A stretch of 64,000 nucleotides of DNA from Flagellimonas sediminis (GTDB lineage Bacteria > Bacteroidota > Bacteroidia > Flavobacteriales > Flavobacteriaceae). A program made the translations under genes and the position numbers. Below, piece by piece: positions 8,152 to 16,410 of the stretch. The stretch is taken from assembly GCF_010500845.1 (NCBI RefSeq), contig NZ_JAAAMI010000007.1, positions 1 to 64,000 on the forward strand, in the 5' to 3' direction. Position 1 is the first letter of the stretch, and the number at the start of each line of letters is the position of its first letter. The notes beneath the pieces are model-generated. The model was given only the letters and a program-made list of their open reading frames with translations. It had not been told where the DNA came from and searched no databases.

Positions 8152-9330
8152 ATGTCGTCCGACTCCAGTAAAAGATATGCGCAACGAGGTGTTTCGGCCT
8201 CCAAGGAAGATGTTCACAATGCCATCAAGAATATTGATAAAGGTCTTTTTCCCAAGGCTTTCTGTAAAATAGTGCCCGATTTTCTCACCGGAAGCGAAGA
8301 CCATTGTTTGGTCATGCATGCCGATGGTGCAGGTACAAAATCATCCTTGGCCTACATGTATTGGAAGGAAACTGATGATATTTCGGTATGGAAGGGAATT
8401 GCGCAGGACGCTCTGATTATGAACGTGGACGACCTGATCTGTGTAGGGGCGACCGAAAATATTATGCTGTCCTCTACCATAGGTAGAAATAAAAATTTGG
8501 TGCCCGGCGAGGTGATATCCGCCATCATCAACGGTACTGAGGAGCTGATTTCGGACTTGGGCCAACATGGGATTACCATCCATTCCACAGGAGGTGAAAC
8601 AGCCGATGTGGGCGACTTGGTCAGAACCATCATTGTGGACTCCACTGTTACGGCCCGTATGAAACGCAGTGAGGTTATAGACAATGCCAATATCAATCAA
8701 GGGGATGTGATCGTTGGGTTGGCATCATACGGCCAGGCAACTTATGAGAGTGGGTACAATGGGGGTATGGGTAGTAATGGACTTACCTCTGCCCGCCATG
8801 ACGTTTTCGGAAAATATCTGGCCAAAAAATACCCCGAAAGTTACGATGCTTCGGTCCCAGAGGAATTGGTGTATTCTGGCCAAACGAAGTTAACGGATTC
8901 TGTGCCGGGAGCACCCTTGGATGCGGGGAAATTGGTATTGTCACCTACTAGGACCTATGCCCCGATCATCAAGAAAATCCTATCAAAATATACTTCTGAA
9001 GATATCCACGGAATGGTACATTGCAGTGGAGGTGCCCAGACCAAAATTTTGCACTTTGTGGACCGTTTCCATATCGTCAAGGACAACATGTTCCCAATAC
9101 CACCTTTGTTCAAATTGATACAGGAACAATCCGGTACCGATTGGAAGGAAATGTACCAAGTCTTCAACTGTGGGCATCGGATGGAAATCTATGTAAATGA
9201 GCACGTTGCGGAGGATGTCATCTCCATTTCGAAAAGTTTTGATGTGGATGCCCGGATTATTGGTAGGGTAGAGCCTTCCGAAACCAAAAAATTGACTATC
9301 CAAAGCGAGTACGGCAAGTTTGAATATTAG
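8152..9330 (+). CDS. purM: Phosphoribosylformylglycinamidine cyclo-ligase (AIR synthetase)
   Basis: Fifth step of purine synthesis: ATP-dependent closure of FGAM to AIR. Its 392 residues are about 45 longer than the E. coli enzyme. The family signatures are present: YAQRGVS (9-15), the nucleotide-binding HADGAGTKSSLA (56-67), MNVDDLICVGA (about 89-99), STGGETADVGD (about 140-150) and, near the C-terminus, a PurM-type end with FNCGHRMEIYV. It has its own promoter and stands apart from other pur genes. The Rieske gene follows after 45 bases. Confidence 0.94.
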   Translation: MSSDSSKRYAQRGVSASKEDVHNAIKNIDKGLFPKAFCKIVPDFLTGSEDHCLVMHADGAGTKSSLAYMYWKETDDISVWKGIAQDALIMNVDDLICVGATENIMLSSTIGRNKNLVPGEVISAIINGTEELISDLGQHGITIHSTGGETADVGDLVRTIIVDSTVTARMKRSEVIDNANINQGDVIVGLASYGQATYESGYNGGMGSNGLTSARHDVFGKYLAKKYPESYDASVPEELVYSGQTKLTDSVPGAPLDAGKLVLSPTRTYAPIIKKILSKYTSEDIHGMVHCSGGAQTKILHFVDRFHIVKDNMFPIPPLFKLIQEQSGTDWKEMYQVFNCGHRMEIYVNEHVAEDVISISKSFDVDARIIGRVEPSETKKLTIQSEYGKFEY

Positions 9331-9375
9331 CATACGAATCTTCCTGAAATAGCGTTTTATTATAAACCTCAAGCT

Positions 9376-9816
9376 ATGGAAAGAAAGGAATTTTTGAGGA
9401 GTTTGGGTGCTGGTGCAGCGTTCGCCCTAGCTTTTCCCTGTCTGCAAGGATGTTCCAAGGACGAAGCCAACGGGAATATTGTGGAAGAGCCTACAGGTGT
9501 TGATTTTACTGTCGACCTAAATGCAGCCGAAGCGGCGAACTTGGCCAATAACGGTGGCTTTATCTTGAAAAATTTGGTGGTGATAGCCAAAAATCTGGAA
9601 GGTGAATTTATAGCCGCAAGCCAAGTATGTAGCCATGAATCCTATGACCAGGTTCGATTTGTGAACCAAAGTGGAGGCATATTTTATTGCGATGTGCATG
9701 GTTCCCGTTTTGATCAAGATGGTACGCCTTTGAACCAAGTGGACAGCGCACCCGCCAAGGCCATAAAAGTGTACAACACCGAGTTGAACGGTTCCATACT
9801 TCGGATTTATGAGTAA
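9376..9816 (+). CDS. Rieske [2Fe-2S] lipoprotein
   Basis: Small envelope electron carrier of 146 residues. The N-terminus has a charged n-region, a hydrophobic core and a lipobox ending at C26 (LQGC), so it should be lipid-anchored outside the cytoplasmic membrane. Two cluster-binding motifs are seen: C85-S-H87 and C105-D-V-H108, 18 residues apart, followed by the typical GSRFDQDG loop (109-116). It heads a tight same-strand run with a thioredoxin-like protein, ApbE, DUF4266 and DUF3570. It is not part of a bc complex here, so its partner is unknown. Confidence 0.9.
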   Translation: MERKEFLRSLGAGAAFALAFPCLQGCSKDEANGNIVEEPTGVDFTVDLNAAEAANLANNGGFILKNLVVIAKNLEGEFIAASQVCSHESYDQVRFVNQSGGIFYCDVHGSRFDQDGTPLNQVDSAPAKAIKVYNTELNGSILRIYE

Positions 9817-9835
9817 ACCTTTTTGTCCCGAATCC

Positions 9836-10273
9836 ATGAAAAAGATATTGTTCCTACTATTATTGGTTTTGGCCACTACGCTTCAGGCCCAAGAATGGCA
9901 GTCTAGTTTTTCGGATGCCATTTCCAAAGCCACGGAAGAGAATAAACCCATTGTTTTGGTGTTTTCCGGGTCGGATTGGTGTGCGCCCTGCATCCGATTG
10001 AAGAAGCATATTTTTGATAGCGATGAGTTTAAAGCATATGCTTCGGAACATTATGTGCTGTACAATGCCGACTTTCCCAGAAAGAAGCAAAACCAACTTC
10101 CAGAACCTTTGATGGCCACAAATAAATCCCTGATCGAGAGGTATAACCCGAAGGGTTATTTTCCCTTGGTGGTGGTTTTGGATAAAAATGAAAAAGTATT
10201 GGGAGAAACAGGTTTTGTGGCCCGTTCTACACCCGAAAAATATATTGCGACCCTCAATAAGTTCATCAAATGA
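9836..10273 (+). CDS. Secreted thioredoxin-like protein
   Basis: A 145-residue protein. The ATG at 9836 is chosen because it gives a clean signal peptide (MKKILFLLLLVLATTLQAQ) ending in an A-Q-A-type cleavage site, whereas longer frames overlap the Rieske gene. The thioredoxin active site WCAPC is at 48-52, followed by a thioredoxin_7-like fold. It should act in the periplasm as a disulfide reductase or carrier. The 3' end overlaps the ApbE start by four bases (ATGA), so the two are coupled. A role in keeping the C-terminal cysteines of the DUF4266 protein or the Rieske centre in order is inferred from position only. Confidence 0.9.
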   Translation: MKKILFLLLLVLATTLQAQEWQSSFSDAISKATEENKPIVLVFSGSDWCAPCIRLKKHIFDSDEFKAYASEHYVLYNADFPRKKQNQLPEPLMATNKSLIERYNPKGYFPLVVVLDKNEKVLGETGFVARSTPEKYIATLNKFIK

Positions 10274-11268
10274 AAAAGCTATTTGCTCTTTTGTTCAGCC
10301 TCTTCTGTATGCTGTCCCAAGGGCAGATGCTTCAGAAAGATGTGACCGTCAGAAAAGTCCTGAAGTTGATGGGAACCCGGTTCGAGATTACCGTGGTTGC
10401 CCCCAATGAGGAAATAGGCTACATCAATATAGATTTGGCCGTTTCTGAAATTGAGCGCATCGAAAAAATCATCTCTTCGTGGGATGAAAACTCCGAAACC
10501 TCATTGATCAATAAAAATGCAGGCATAAAACCTGTAAAGGTAAGTCCCGAACTTTTTGGACTAATAGAACGCTCTATAAAGATTTCTGAGATTACCGATG
10601 GAGCTTTTGATATCACGTATGCGTCCATGGACAATATTTGGAAGTTTGATGGCACCATGACCGCTCTTCCATCCAAGGAAGAGATTCAAAAATCCATTGC
10701 CAAGATCGGATTTCAAAAAATTGTTCTGGATCCTGAAAAGGAAACGGTTTTTTTGCCCGAACCCGGTATGCGGATAGCATTTGGAGCCATCGGGAAAGGA
10801 TATGCCGCGGATCGTGCCAAAGAACTATTGGTTTCAAAGGACGTGAAAGGGGGTATCATCAACGCATCCGGGGATTTGACCACTTGGGGAACCAAGGTTA
10901 CGGGGGAAAAATGGTTGGTAGGTATTGCCAATCCTTTGAGCAAGGATAAGGTGTTCAGTTGGTTGCCGATCATAGAGTCATCCGTGGCCACTTCAGGCAA
11001 TTATGAAAAATTCGTGACCTTGAACGGTAAAAAATATTCCCATATCATCGATCCTAGAACCGGTTATCCCACTTCGGGAATCAGCAGTGTATCCATTTTT
11101 GCCAAGCAGGCGGAACTTTGTGATGCCCTGGCGACGGCCGTTTTCATTATGGGAAAGGATGTTGGGCTTCATATGATCAACCAAATTGATGGGGTAGAGG
11201 CTGTGGTGGTGGACTCCGAAAATAAAATTCACAAGACCACTGGTATTATGTTTGAAGTGAATCCGTAA
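10270..11268 (+). CDS. apbE: FAD:protein FMN transferase
   Basis: ApbE enzymes hydrolyse FAD and attach FMN through a phosphoester bond to a Thr or Ser of periplasmic flavoproteins. The 332-residue product has a signal peptide (about 1-18) and the family blocks LMGTRFEITV (about 33-42), SSWDENSETSLIN (about 74-86), GAIGKGYAADRA (about 174-185), INASGDLTTWG (about 198-208) and HIIDPRTGYPT (about 258-268). It overlaps the thioredoxin gene by four bases. No classical target (FMN_bind, NqrC or RnfG) is visible in the window, so its substrate is unknown. Confidence 0.95.
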   Translation: MKKLFALLFSLFCMLSQGQMLQKDVTVRKVLKLMGTRFEITVVAPNEEIGYINIDLAVSEIERIEKIISSWDENSETSLINKNAGIKPVKVSPELFGLIERSIKISEITDGAFDITYASMDNIWKFDGTMTALPSKEEIQKSIAKIGFQKIVLDPEKETVFLPEPGMRIAFGAIGKGYAADRAKELLVSKDVKGGIINASGDLTTWGTKVTGEKWLVGIANPLSKDKVFSWLPIIESSVATSGNYEKFVTLNGKKYSHIIDPRTGYPTSGISSVSIFAKQAELCDALATAVFIMGKDVGLHMINQIDGVEAVVVDSENKIHKTTGIMFEVNP

Positions 11269-11277
11269 ATTTACGAC

Positions 11278-11487
11278 ATGCGAAAACCTCTCTTCTTATT
11301 GCTCCTTCTGATTTCTTCGAGTTCTTGCGTGGCCGTTCGGGAGTATGACAAGGTCTACCTGAACGATGTGGAAATGCAATTGGGGGCCAGGGCCAATGAA
11401 CGTTTCGAAACCAATTTCCATATCTACAGGGAAGCGTCCTCAGGTGCCAATGGAGGTAAAACAGGTGGTGGTTGTGGCTGTAACTAA
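11278..11487 (+). CDS. DUF4266 small lipoprotein
   Basis: A 69-residue protein with a lipoprotein signal (SSSC, acceptor C17) and a short mature part that ends in a glycine-rich, cysteine-containing tail, GGGCGCN. This architecture matches DUF4266, a family I know to occur next to DUF3570 and ApbE. The tail could bind a metal or be a thioredoxin substrate. Near the tail, REASSGAN resembles the ApbE acceptor pattern Dxx(S/T)GAT but lacks the acceptor Thr. It starts 9 bases after apbE and ends 10 bases before the DUF3570 ATG. Function unknown. Confidence 0.85.
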   Translation: MRKPLFLLLLLISSSSCVAVREYDKVYLNDVEMQLGARANERFETNFHIYREASSGANGGKTGGGCGCN

Positions 11488-11497
11488 CTCGATAATC

Positions 11498-12811
11498 ATG
11501 AAGGGCAAGCCACAACAAATCAAAAGCATATCCTTTTTAGGAAATGTTCTGTTCGTGGTTTTCTTGTTGATGGGAGCCTTCGTTTTTGCCCAACAGAATG
11601 ATACTTCTTACCAAAAGCGGGTGTTGGAGACCAGTGAGGTTGATTTGTTGTTCAGCTATTACAACCAAGATGGAACCCATGCGGCCGTTACAGGTGGGGA
11701 AGGTACGGAGGAACTGACCGATGCCACTTCAACCATTGTGTTGCGCATGCCCATGAACGAGGATGATGTGTTGACCATAGATGTTGGGCTTTCAGCCTAT
11801 ACTTCGGCATCTTCCAGTAACATCAATCCGTTGGATGGAGGCATCAATGTAACCCCTTTTGATGCTTCTTCTGGAGAATCCAGGAAGGATTTGTTGGCTT
11901 ACATCAATCCAACGTATTCCCACAGTTCTGAAGATCGAAACACCATTTGGAGTGCAAATGCCTATGTGTCCTCTGAATACGATTATTTTTCTATCGGTTT
12001 TGGCGGTAGCTATACCAAATTGTTTAATGAGAAGAACACTGAAATCTCGTTGAGTGGAAAAGTGTTTTTGGATAAGTGGAACCCTGTCTACCCTATTGAG
12101 CTTCGGGAAGGTTTTTTCGATAATCGCATCACAGGAAACGGAACGTATGATCCCATTTTTTCTGAATTCGATAAGGAAACAAGAAACTCCTATTCCTTGT
12201 CCTTGAGCTTTTCCCAAATTCTCTCTGAAAAACTGCAAGGAGCACTGTTTTTGGATTTGGTTTCCCAAAATGGATTGCTCAGCACGCCTTTTCAAAGGGT
12301 TTATTTTGCTGATTTTGAGGATTTTTATATCGATGATTTTCAATTGGCGGACAACGTGGAGCAATTACCGGATACAAGGTTGAAGGTGCCTTTCGGAGGT
12401 CGATTGAACTATTACCTGAACGATTTGGTCGTGTTGCGTACCTATTATCGCTACTATTGGGATGATTGGGGCATAACCTCCCATACGGCAAGTGTGGAAG
12501 TGCCGTTCAAAGTTACCGATAAATTTACGCTGTACCCAACCTATCGTTATTACACCCAAACCGCAGCAGATTATTTTTATCCGAAGGAAGTTGCGCTTTC
12601 TTCCTACTCCTTCTATACCTCGGACTATGACCTATCCGGTTATGATGCCCATCAATATGGCATGGGCATACAGTATCGGGATATTTTCACTACGGCACGC
12701 GTGCTTAATTTTGGTTTGAAGACCGTTGATCTGCGTTTCAGCCAGTACGATCGCAGTGATGGCCTAAATGCGTTCATCATCACTTTGGGAACCACTTTTG
12801 TTGGGAATTAG
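11498..12811 (+). CDS. DUF3570 outer-membrane beta-barrel protein
   Basis: A 437-residue protein with signal peptide (core FVVFLLMGAFVFAQ) and many short amphipathic strands rich in Tyr, Ser and Asp, typical of a barrel. It belongs to DUF3570, which is regularly found with DUF4266 and ApbE. The ATG at 11498 is used. An open frame extends upstream to 11366, but that part lies inside the DUF4266 gene and would have no signal peptide. The last 32 bases overlap the end of the convergent ABC ATPase gene. It may be the outer-membrane exit or anchor of the redox cluster; this is inference. Confidence 0.88.
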   Translation: MKGKPQQIKSISFLGNVLFVVFLLMGAFVFAQQNDTSYQKRVLETSEVDLLFSYYNQDGTHAAVTGGEGTEELTDATSTIVLRMPMNEDDVLTIDVGLSAYTSASSSNINPLDGGINVTPFDASSGESRKDLLAYINPTYSHSSEDRNTIWSANAYVSSEYDYFSIGFGGSYTKLFNEKNTEISLSGKVFLDKWNPVYPIELREGFFDNRITGNGTYDPIFSEFDKETRNSYSLSLSFSQILSEKLQGALFLDLVSQNGLLSTPFQRVYFADFEDFYIDDFQLADNVEQLPDTRLKVPFGGRLNYYLNDLVVLRTYYRYYWDDWGITSHTASVEVPFKVTDKFTLYPTYRYYTQTAADYFYPKEVALSSYSFYTSDYDLSGYDAHQYGMGIQYRDIFTTARVLNFGLKTVDLRFSQYDRSDGLNAFIITLGTTFVGN

Positions 12812-13457
12812 AAGGTAAATACCCTTCGTAGATTAACTCATCTATATTACTGATTACCTTGGAGCAACCGTTTTTCAACAAATATATGTTGTCACTTATA
12901 TTCAAGATGTGCTCATAAGAGTGGTCGGTAATCAAGATTATTTTATTTGACCTTTGAGCCTTGATCAATGACTTTATTTTATCAACATAAATAGGAGCTA
13001 TAAAAGAAAAAGGCTCATCCAATAAAATAATATCATGGTCGCTCTTTAAAATCAAGAAGGTTTCAACGAGTCTTAATTCACCGCTTGAAAGTTGATGGGT
13101 GTAGAATTTCTCATAGTCTTTAAATCCATCAAAATGATCAATAAATTTATCCCAGTCAATATTAAATAGTTTGAATGCCGTTTTAAGTTTAATTTGAATT
13201 GGCAATAATCTATGTTGCGGTAGATATGCGATTCTGTTTGTTGAAAAAAATGGTTTTTTAATGCTTTGGCCATTAATTCGAATCGATTTGTATTTTGGTG
13301 GTAAACTGCCATATATGATATTTAGCAGTGAGGTTTTGCCTGAACCATTTCTTCCCATTATGCCAGTAACCGAGCCCGATAGTGCTTTAAGGTAAATACC
13401 TGACAATATTTTCTTGGTTCCATAATTCAGTTCTATGCTATCAACCTCTAAGACCAT
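12780..13457 (-). CDS. ABC transporter ATP-binding protein
   Basis: A 225-residue stand-alone ATPase. It has Walker A GRNGSGKTS (about 35-43), signature LSSGELRLVE (about 127-136), Walker B IILLDEPF (about 147-154) and an H-loop in ITDHSYEH. The D-loop is unusual: SFIAPI in place of the common SGLD. The ATG at 13457 starts 10 bases inside the upstream membrane-protein gene, so the pair is coupled. Base composition is distinctly AT-richer than neighbours, with many Lys and Ile codons ending in A or T. Its 3' end overlaps DUF3570 on the other strand. The cargo is unknown. Confidence 0.88.
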   Translation of the reverse strand: MVLEVDSIELNYGTKKILSGIYLKALSGSVTGIMGRNGSGKTSLLNIIYGSLPPKYKSIRINGQSIKKPFFSTNRIAYLPQHRLLPIQIKLKTAFKLFNIDWDKFIDHFDGFKDYEKFYTHQLSSGELRLVETFLILKSDHDIILLDEPFSFIAPIYVDKIKSLIKAQRSNKIILITDHSYEHILNISDNIYLLKNGCSKVISNIDELIYEGYLPSNSQQKWFPK

Positions 13458-13753
13458 AAAAAGAAGGACCAATAGATTAAAAGAGTTAGAAGTGTATCAT
13501 AAGTAAAGGATAGAAGGAAAAGGTGTCCCGTTGTTAGGCCAAAATTTTGATAAAATACCAATTCCCTTCTGAATTTAGGGTCCAAAAATTTTAAGAAATA
13601 GGATCCTAAAAGCATCAACTTAATTATCAAGACAGTTGACAAGTGCGATCCAATTACAAAGAGAATTGTACATAGTATCGTAGAAACAAGAAAGAGTGAC
13701 CTGTAAAACAAGAAAGTGAGAATGTAGGTTTTAGGACGGAACAATGCATGCAT
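13448..13753 (-). CDS. Small membrane protein, partner of the ABC ATPase
   Basis: A 101-residue, very hydrophobic protein with likely helices at about 11-35, 40-57 and 76-99 and a basic middle (LDPKFRRELVFYQNFG, about 57-72). It precedes the ABC ATPase and overlaps it by 10 bases. It is far too short for a normal ABC permease, so either it works as an oligomer or another membrane subunit is encoded elsewhere. AT-rich like its partner. No family recognised. Confidence 0.75.
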   Translation of the reverse strand: MHALFRPKTYILTFLFYRSLFLVSTILCTILFVIGSHLSTVLIIKLMLLGSYFLKFLDPKFRRELVFYQNFGLTTGHLFLLSFTYDTLLTLLIYWSFFLWS

Positions 13754-13796
13754 GGTATTTACTAAATGTACAAATTAATCGTAAATTCGCAGTCTT

Positions 13797-13803
13797 AAGG
13801 AGG
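13797..13803 (+). promoter_or_regulatory. Strong Shine-Dalgarno site of prfA
   Basis: AAGGAGG sits 8 bases before the prfA ATG, an almost full anti-SD match. Nearly all other starts in this window lack one. It fixes the prfA start. A near -7 box (TAAATTCG, 13782-13789) lies just before it. Confidence 0.8.
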
Positions 13804-13811
13804 ACAGGTTT

Positions 13812-14888
13812 ATGCTAGACAAACTGAATATCGTAAAGCAACGTTTTGACGAGGTTTCCGATTTGATCATTCAGCCAGATGTAATCGCCGATCAGCAGCG
13901 TTACATCAAATTGAACAAGGAATATAAGGACCTTAAGGTCCTTGCCGCAAAACGTGATGAATATGTAACACTCACCCATAATTTACAGGAAGCGGAGGAG
14001 ATCATTTCTGATGGAAGTGATCCAGAAATGGTGGAGATGGCCAAAATGCAGATGGACGAGGCCAAAAGTGCCTTGCCCAAATTGGAGGAAGAAATCAAGT
14101 TTTTATTGATTCCCAAGGATCCCGAAGATGCCAAGGATGTGGTAATGGAAATCCGCGCCGGAACGGGTGGGGACGAGGCTAGTATTTTTGCCGGTGACCT
14201 CTTCCGAATGTATTCCAAATATTGTGAATCCAAGGGATGGAAAACCAATGTTATTGACCTTAACGAAGGAACCAGTGGCGGGTACAAGGAAATCCATTTT
14301 GAGGTTTCCGGTGAGGATGTGTATGGTACGCTGAAATTTGAGGCAGGGGTGCACCGTGTACAACGTGTTCCGCAAACAGAAACACAAGGAAGGGTTCATA
14401 CCAGTGCCGCAACCGTGATGGTAATCCCGGAAGCTGAGGAATTTGATGTGCATATTGAACCCAAGGATGTCCGAATCGATTTCTTCTGTTCATCAGGACC
14501 TGGTGGACAGTCGGTGAACACCACCTACTCCGCGGTACGTTTGACCCACCTTCCTACTGGGATTGTGGCTCAATGTCAGGATGAAAAATCGCAGCACAAG
14601 AACAAGGATAAGGCCTTTAGGGTACTGCGAGCCAGGTTGTACGATATGGAGTTGGCCAAAAGACAGGCCGAGGATGCTGCAAAACGGAATTCACAGGTAA
14701 GCAGTGGTGACCGTTCAGCCAAGATTCGCACCTATAACTATCCCCAAGGTAGGGTAACCGACCATAGAATTGGATTGACCCTTTATGATTTGCAAAACAT
14801 CATGAACGGGGATATCCAAAAAATCATCGACGAGTTGATGTTGGTTGATAATACCGAAAAACTAAAAGAGGCTTCGGAGATTTTCTAA
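13812..14888 (+). CDS. prfA: Peptide chain release factor 1
   Basis: Reads UAA and UAG and triggers hydrolysis of peptidyl-tRNA. The 358-residue protein has the stop-codon tripeptide PQT in [15 protein letters not shown] (PxT form, about 188-190) and the catalytic GGQ in [11 protein letters not shown] (about 225-235), whose glutamine is normally methylated by PrmC. The C-terminal HKNKDKA and [14 protein letters not shown] blocks are present. No prmC follows; pyrF does, 56 bases downstream. Confidence 0.97.
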   Translation: MLDKLNIVKQRFDEVSDLIIQPDVIADQQRYIKLNKEYKDLKVLAAKRDEYVTLTHNLQEAEEIISDGSDPEMVEMAKMQMDEAKSALPKLEEEIKFLLIPKDPEDAKDVVMEIRAGTGGDEASIFAGDLFRMYSKYCESKGWKTNVIDLNEGTSGGYKEIHFEVSGEDVYGTLKFEAGVHRVQRVPQTETQGRVHTSAATVMVIPEAEEFDVHIEPKDVRIDFFCSSGPGGQSVNTTYSAVRLTHLPTGIVAQCQDEKSQHKNKDKAFRVLRARLYDMELAKRQAEDAAKRNSQVSSGDRSAKIRTYNYPQGRVTDHRIGLTLYDLQNIMNGDIQKIIDELMLVDNTEKLKEASEIF

Positions 14889-14944
14889 GCCTTTGTTTTG
14901 TGAAATAGATTTCTCTGGCCGAGCCAAGTCGAGAACCGTTTAGC

Positions 14945-15772
14945 ATGAAGATAGAACACCTTGTTGCCGAAATACGAAAAAAGAAATCCTTTCTATGCGT
15001 GGGATTGGACACGGACCTGGAAAAGATTCCGGAACATCTTCTGAAAGAAGAAGATCCCATTTTTGCGTTCAATAAGGCGATTATTGATGCTACCCATCAA
15101 TATTGTGTGGCCTACAAACCCAATATTGCCTTTTATGAGGCATATGGTTTACCTGGATGGAAATCCTTGGAGCGTACCATGGAATACTTGAATGCCGACT
15201 ATCCTGAAATATTCACGATTGCCGATGCCAAACGGGGCGATATTGGGAACACTTCCACCCGTTATGCCAAGGCCTTTTTTGAAACCATGGATTTTGATTC
15301 CATCACCATTACGCCTTATATGGGAAAGGATTCGGTGGAACCGTTTTTGGAATTTGAGGATAGGCACACCATTTTGTTGGCATTGACATCCAATGAAGGT
15401 GCTTTCGACTTTCAAACCAAAAAACTGGAAGGAGAGGAACTGTATAAAAAAGTATTGAAGACCTCCAAGACCTACAAGGGCTCTGAACGGTTGATGTATG
15501 TGGTAGGGGCGACCAAGGCCACCTATTTGCAGGAAATAAGGGAAATTATCCCGGAAAGTTTTTTATTGGTCCCTGGAGTAGGGGCGCAAGGAGGTAGTTT
15601 GCAAGACGTGTGCAAATACGGGATGACCAAAAACGTTGGGTTGTTGGTCAATTCTTCGCGCGGCATATTGTACGCCTCCGCGGGAAGCGACTTCGCGCAA
15701 ATAGCTGCTGTTAAAGCGGAAGAAATCCAAAAGGAAATGGAACACGAGCTTGAAAGGTATTTCCTGTCTTAG
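14945..15772 (+). CDS. pyrF: Orotidine 5'-phosphate decarboxylase (type 2)
   Basis: Last step of UMP synthesis. The 275-residue length and motif set fit the longer class 2 enzymes: FLCVGLDTDLEK (16-27), YKPNIAFYEAYG (57-68), the catalytic Asp-Lys-Asp web in DAKRGD (94-99), and the phosphate-binding LVPGVGAQGG (about 203-212) and VNSSRGI (about 228-234). The stop codon overlaps the stop of the convergent 64-codon gene by four bases. Probably co-transcribed with prfA. Confidence 0.96.
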   Translation: MKIEHLVAEIRKKKSFLCVGLDTDLEKIPEHLLKEEDPIFAFNKAIIDATHQYCVAYKPNIAFYEAYGLPGWKSLERTMEYLNADYPEIFTIADAKRGDIGNTSTRYAKAFFETMDFDSITITPYMGKDSVEPFLEFEDRHTILLALTSNEGAFDFQTKKLEGEELYKKVLKTSKTYKGSERLMYVVGATKATYLQEIREIIPESFLLVPGVGAQGGSLQDVCKYGMTKNVGLLVNSSRGILYASAGSDFAQIAAVKAEEIQKEMEHELERYFLS

Positions 15773-15963
15773 GATAGACTTTCCAATACTTTTTTGATTC
15801 CTTGAGCTTTTCTTTTGAAGAATTCGCCCAAGCGTGTATCTACATGGGCAACCTCGGCGGCTTTCGCTATAAAATTGTTGTACATCACTTCCAAAACGGA
15901 AATGGCTTCACTTCCACTGGTGATCGGGGTTACGGTTCCGACTCTGCAATATTGATTGTTCAT
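15769..15963 (-). CDS. Conserved-looking 64-residue protein
   Basis: A short frame opposite the end of pyrF, with a good -7 box (TATCTTTG) 22 bases before the ATG at 15963. The product begins with a polar, probably extended segment (MNNQYCRVGTVTPITSGSEA) followed by two amphipathic helices and a basic C-terminus (FFKRKAQGIKKVLESLS). There is no signal peptide or membrane segment. Family not recognised; cytosolic location inferred. Confidence 0.65.
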   Translation of the reverse strand: MNNQYCRVGTVTPITSGSEAISVLEVMYNNFIAKAAEVAHVDTRLGEFFKRKAQGIKKVLESLS

Positions 15964-15985
15964 GATTTCCAAGATTTGTTAATAT

Positions 15986-15993
15986 CAAAGATA
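15986..15993 (-). promoter_or_regulatory. -7 box (TATCTTTG) for the 64-codon gene
   Basis: Exact TAnnTTTG match on the minus strand, 22 bases before the ATG. Confidence 0.6.
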
Positions 15994-16410
15994 CGTTGAA
16001 ATGCTGCCCATGGATTATGGCTTGGAGCGGTATACATCTAGAAATCAGGTCTTTTATCTAAAATTTAACGTATGAGGTCCAAAATGGGATTTATTCCTAC
16101 AATGGGTTAGGATAGAATTAACGTACGCAAAATGGCTGGCACCAACTAAGAAATAGTCGTGGGAGTGGAAACAAGTTTGTTCAAAAAGGAGATTGGGAAA
16201 GAAGGAAACATAAAAAAAGCCAGTGGGAACACTGGCTTTTTAACTAACTAACTCAAAAAAATGCTAACTCAGATAACTCGTTACAAAATTCTCTTTAAAC
16301 CTTCATGTCAAGGTTAACTTAACTTTAGGTTTTTGTTATAATTATTTCATTTCATTGAGTATATAACGGAGATGTTTTCAACTTATTGCATTATTCAAAA
16401 AAAATTATAA
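15994..16410. other. Non-coding region with one hairpin
   Basis: No supportable coding frame on either strand. A strong hairpin at 16214-16241 is the only structured element. The stretch from 16242 to 16410 would be a long 3' untranslated tail of the DUF4197 gene if the hairpin is its terminator. Confidence 0.5.
16214..16241. terminator. Bidirectional terminator hairpin
   Basis: A perfect 12-bp stem (16214-16225 with 16230-16241) and a 4-base loop, with A-run and T-run on its two sides. It lies 170 bases after the DUF4197 stop on the minus strand and about 440 bases after pyrF on the plus strand. Confidence 0.8.

Noticed and set aside
11366..11497. Upstream extension of the DUF3570 frame
   Set aside because: It lies inside the DUF4266 gene in another frame; starting there would bury the signal peptide.
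16242..16300. TAACTAACTAACTC short tandem repeat as a functional repeat
   Set aside because: Only three units of four bases next to a terminator; too short to carry meaning.
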